Part shown: piece by piece, positions 5,425 to 6,207 of the stretch | Layout of the letters: the number at the start of each line of letters is the position of its first letter | How positions within the stretch are numbered: position 1 is the stretch's first letter | Assembly (NCBI GenBank): GCA_937891565.1 | Contig: CALAHA010000441.1 | Span: forward strand, 1-6,207 | DNA from: an uncultured Ilumatobacter sp. | GTDB taxonomy: Bacteria; Actinomycetota; Acidimicrobiia; Acidimicrobiales; Ilumatobacteraceae | DNA length: 6,207 nucleotides | Direction of reading: 5' to 3' | Translations under genes and position numbers: made by a program | Notes under the pieces: model-generated | Seen by the model: only the letters and a program-made list of their open reading frames with translations | What the model was told of the DNA's origin: nothing | The model's database searches: none

Positions 5425-6207
5425 ATGGCAGCCGAGTTCACAACACACAACCGTGGGCTCATGCTTTGGCCGCCGGTTCGATTCGAAAAGCTCACCTGGT
5501 TGATCTCCGAAGGCGGTGACGCCCGACGATCGTCGCGGGATCGCAGCTATCAGTCGGCCATCCTCGATCCGATTGCCGACGTCAGCATGCTGATCCCGTC
5601 GGACTGCGCGCTCATCTCTGAAGATGTCCGAGCAGCAATTGCTCAGTTTGACGTTCGTGTCGGCGACACTCTGGCCCCGCTCGAACGCCTCCTTGTCCGG
5701 ATCGAAGCATCAGCGTCGTCGCGCATCGAGAACGTCGCTGCATCGATTCCTGACCTGCTGATGGCCGAGATCGGTGATGAGATGGGCCGTTCGGTCGCCG
5801 ACGTGATCGGCAACGTCGACGCAACTGCAGCAGCCATCGAACTGTCCGACGACATCAGTCCCGACACGATTCTCGATGTCCACCGGGCGCTTCTGAAAGA
5901 CACCCATCCGGTGCTCGCTGGGAAGTGGCGCACCGACCCGGTGTGGATCGGCAGCTACTCGGCCGGGCCTCCCGGTGCGTCCTTCGTCCCTCCGGCTGCC
6001 GATCGCATCCCCGACGCCATCGAAGACCTTTGCGAATTCATGAACCGCACGGACATTCCGGTGTTCATCCAGGCAATGCTGATGCACGCCCACTTCGAAA
6101 CGATCCACCCGTTCCCCGATGGCAACGGTCGCGTCGGCCGAGCCTTGATCCACGCTCTGTTACGTCGCGATGGGCTGACCAAAGCTGCGACTCTGCCAAT
6201 CTCGGCG
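5425..6207 (+). CDS. Fic-domain protein AMP-transferase, 3'-truncated by window edge
   Basis: The frame is open from ATG 5425 to the window end (261 codons); an in-frame TGA at 5419 makes this the most upstream start. Fic enzymes transfer AMP (sometimes other phosphate groups) from a nucleotide to hydroxyl side chains of target proteins. The active-site motif is HPFPDGNGRVGR (residues 228-239; catalytic His228, D232, N234, R236). Upstream, GKWRTDPVWIGSYSAG and FVPP form the usual segment with the substrate-binding flap (about 168-190). SSRIEN (98-103) matches the inhibitory motif [S/T]xxxE[G/N], with Glu102 as the expected glutamate that blocks productive ATP binding. Its place before the Fic core makes this a class II, self-inhibited Fic, in line with the Fic_N-like N-terminal region (about 40-105). 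Family members are often near 370-400 residues with a C-terminal winged helix, so about a third is probably missing. The target is unknown. Confidence 0.93.
   Translation, partial: MAAEFTTHNRGLMLWPPVRFEKLTWLISEGGDARRSSRDRSYQSAILDPIADVSMLIPSDCALISEDVRAAIAQFDVRVGDTLAPLERLLVRIEASASSRIENVAASIPDLLMAEIGDEMGRSVADVIGNVDATAAAIELSDDISPDTILDVHRALLKDTHPVLAGKWRTDPVWIGSYSAGPPGASFVPPAADRIPDAIEDLCEFMNRTDIPVFIQAMLMHAHFETIHPFPDGNGRVGRALIHALLRRDGLTKAATLPISA

Noticed and set aside
5710..6153. 147-residue open frame on the minus strand
   Set aside because: It is antisense to the fic frame, which carries an intact catalytic motif and an inhibitory motif in the expected order.

Overview
The window reads as chromosomal DNA from a high-GC actinobacterium, most likely of the Acidimicrobiia (an inference, not proven). 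Support: a topoisomerase I with a lysine-rich tail and repeated C-terminal modules instead of zinc fingers, the gene order topA–tmk–holB, GTG starts, and promoter-like -10 boxes placed so close to start codons that leaderless mRNAs are likely. All genes lie on the + strand, and no tRNA, rRNA, insertion sequence or CRISPR array was seen.

Layout. Positions 1-2783 hold topA, missing only its first few codons. A 115-base spacer (2784-2898) carries five 10-bp tandem copies of TGTCACACCG enclosed in a larger inverted repeat, followed by a likely leaderless promoter for tmk. Then come tmk (2899-3507), holB-like DNA polymerase III delta' (3504-4724) and a membrane-anchored CopC-domain protein (4721-5308). 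These three are joined by 4-base stop/start overlaps and look like one translationally coupled operon. A second spacer (5309-5424) has short repeats and hairpins. The window ends inside a fic gene (5425 to the edge) encoding a Fic-domain AMP-transferase with an N-terminal self-inhibitory motif.

Function. topA, tmk and holB all serve DNA replication: supercoil relaxation, dTTP supply and clamp loading. The exported CopC-like protein has no obvious link to them and may simply be co-transcribed. Fic appears to be a separate unit.

Most interesting observation: the 5' end of the copC-like gene contains a near-perfect 54-base palindrome (4739-4792), exactly 18 codons, inside the signal-peptide region. 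Removing it on paper leaves a signal peptide of ordinary length in the same frame. This looks like an in-frame palindromic element inserted in a gene, comparable in principle to Rickettsia palindromic elements. The tandem and inverted repeat between topA and tmk is the second candidate for new biology.
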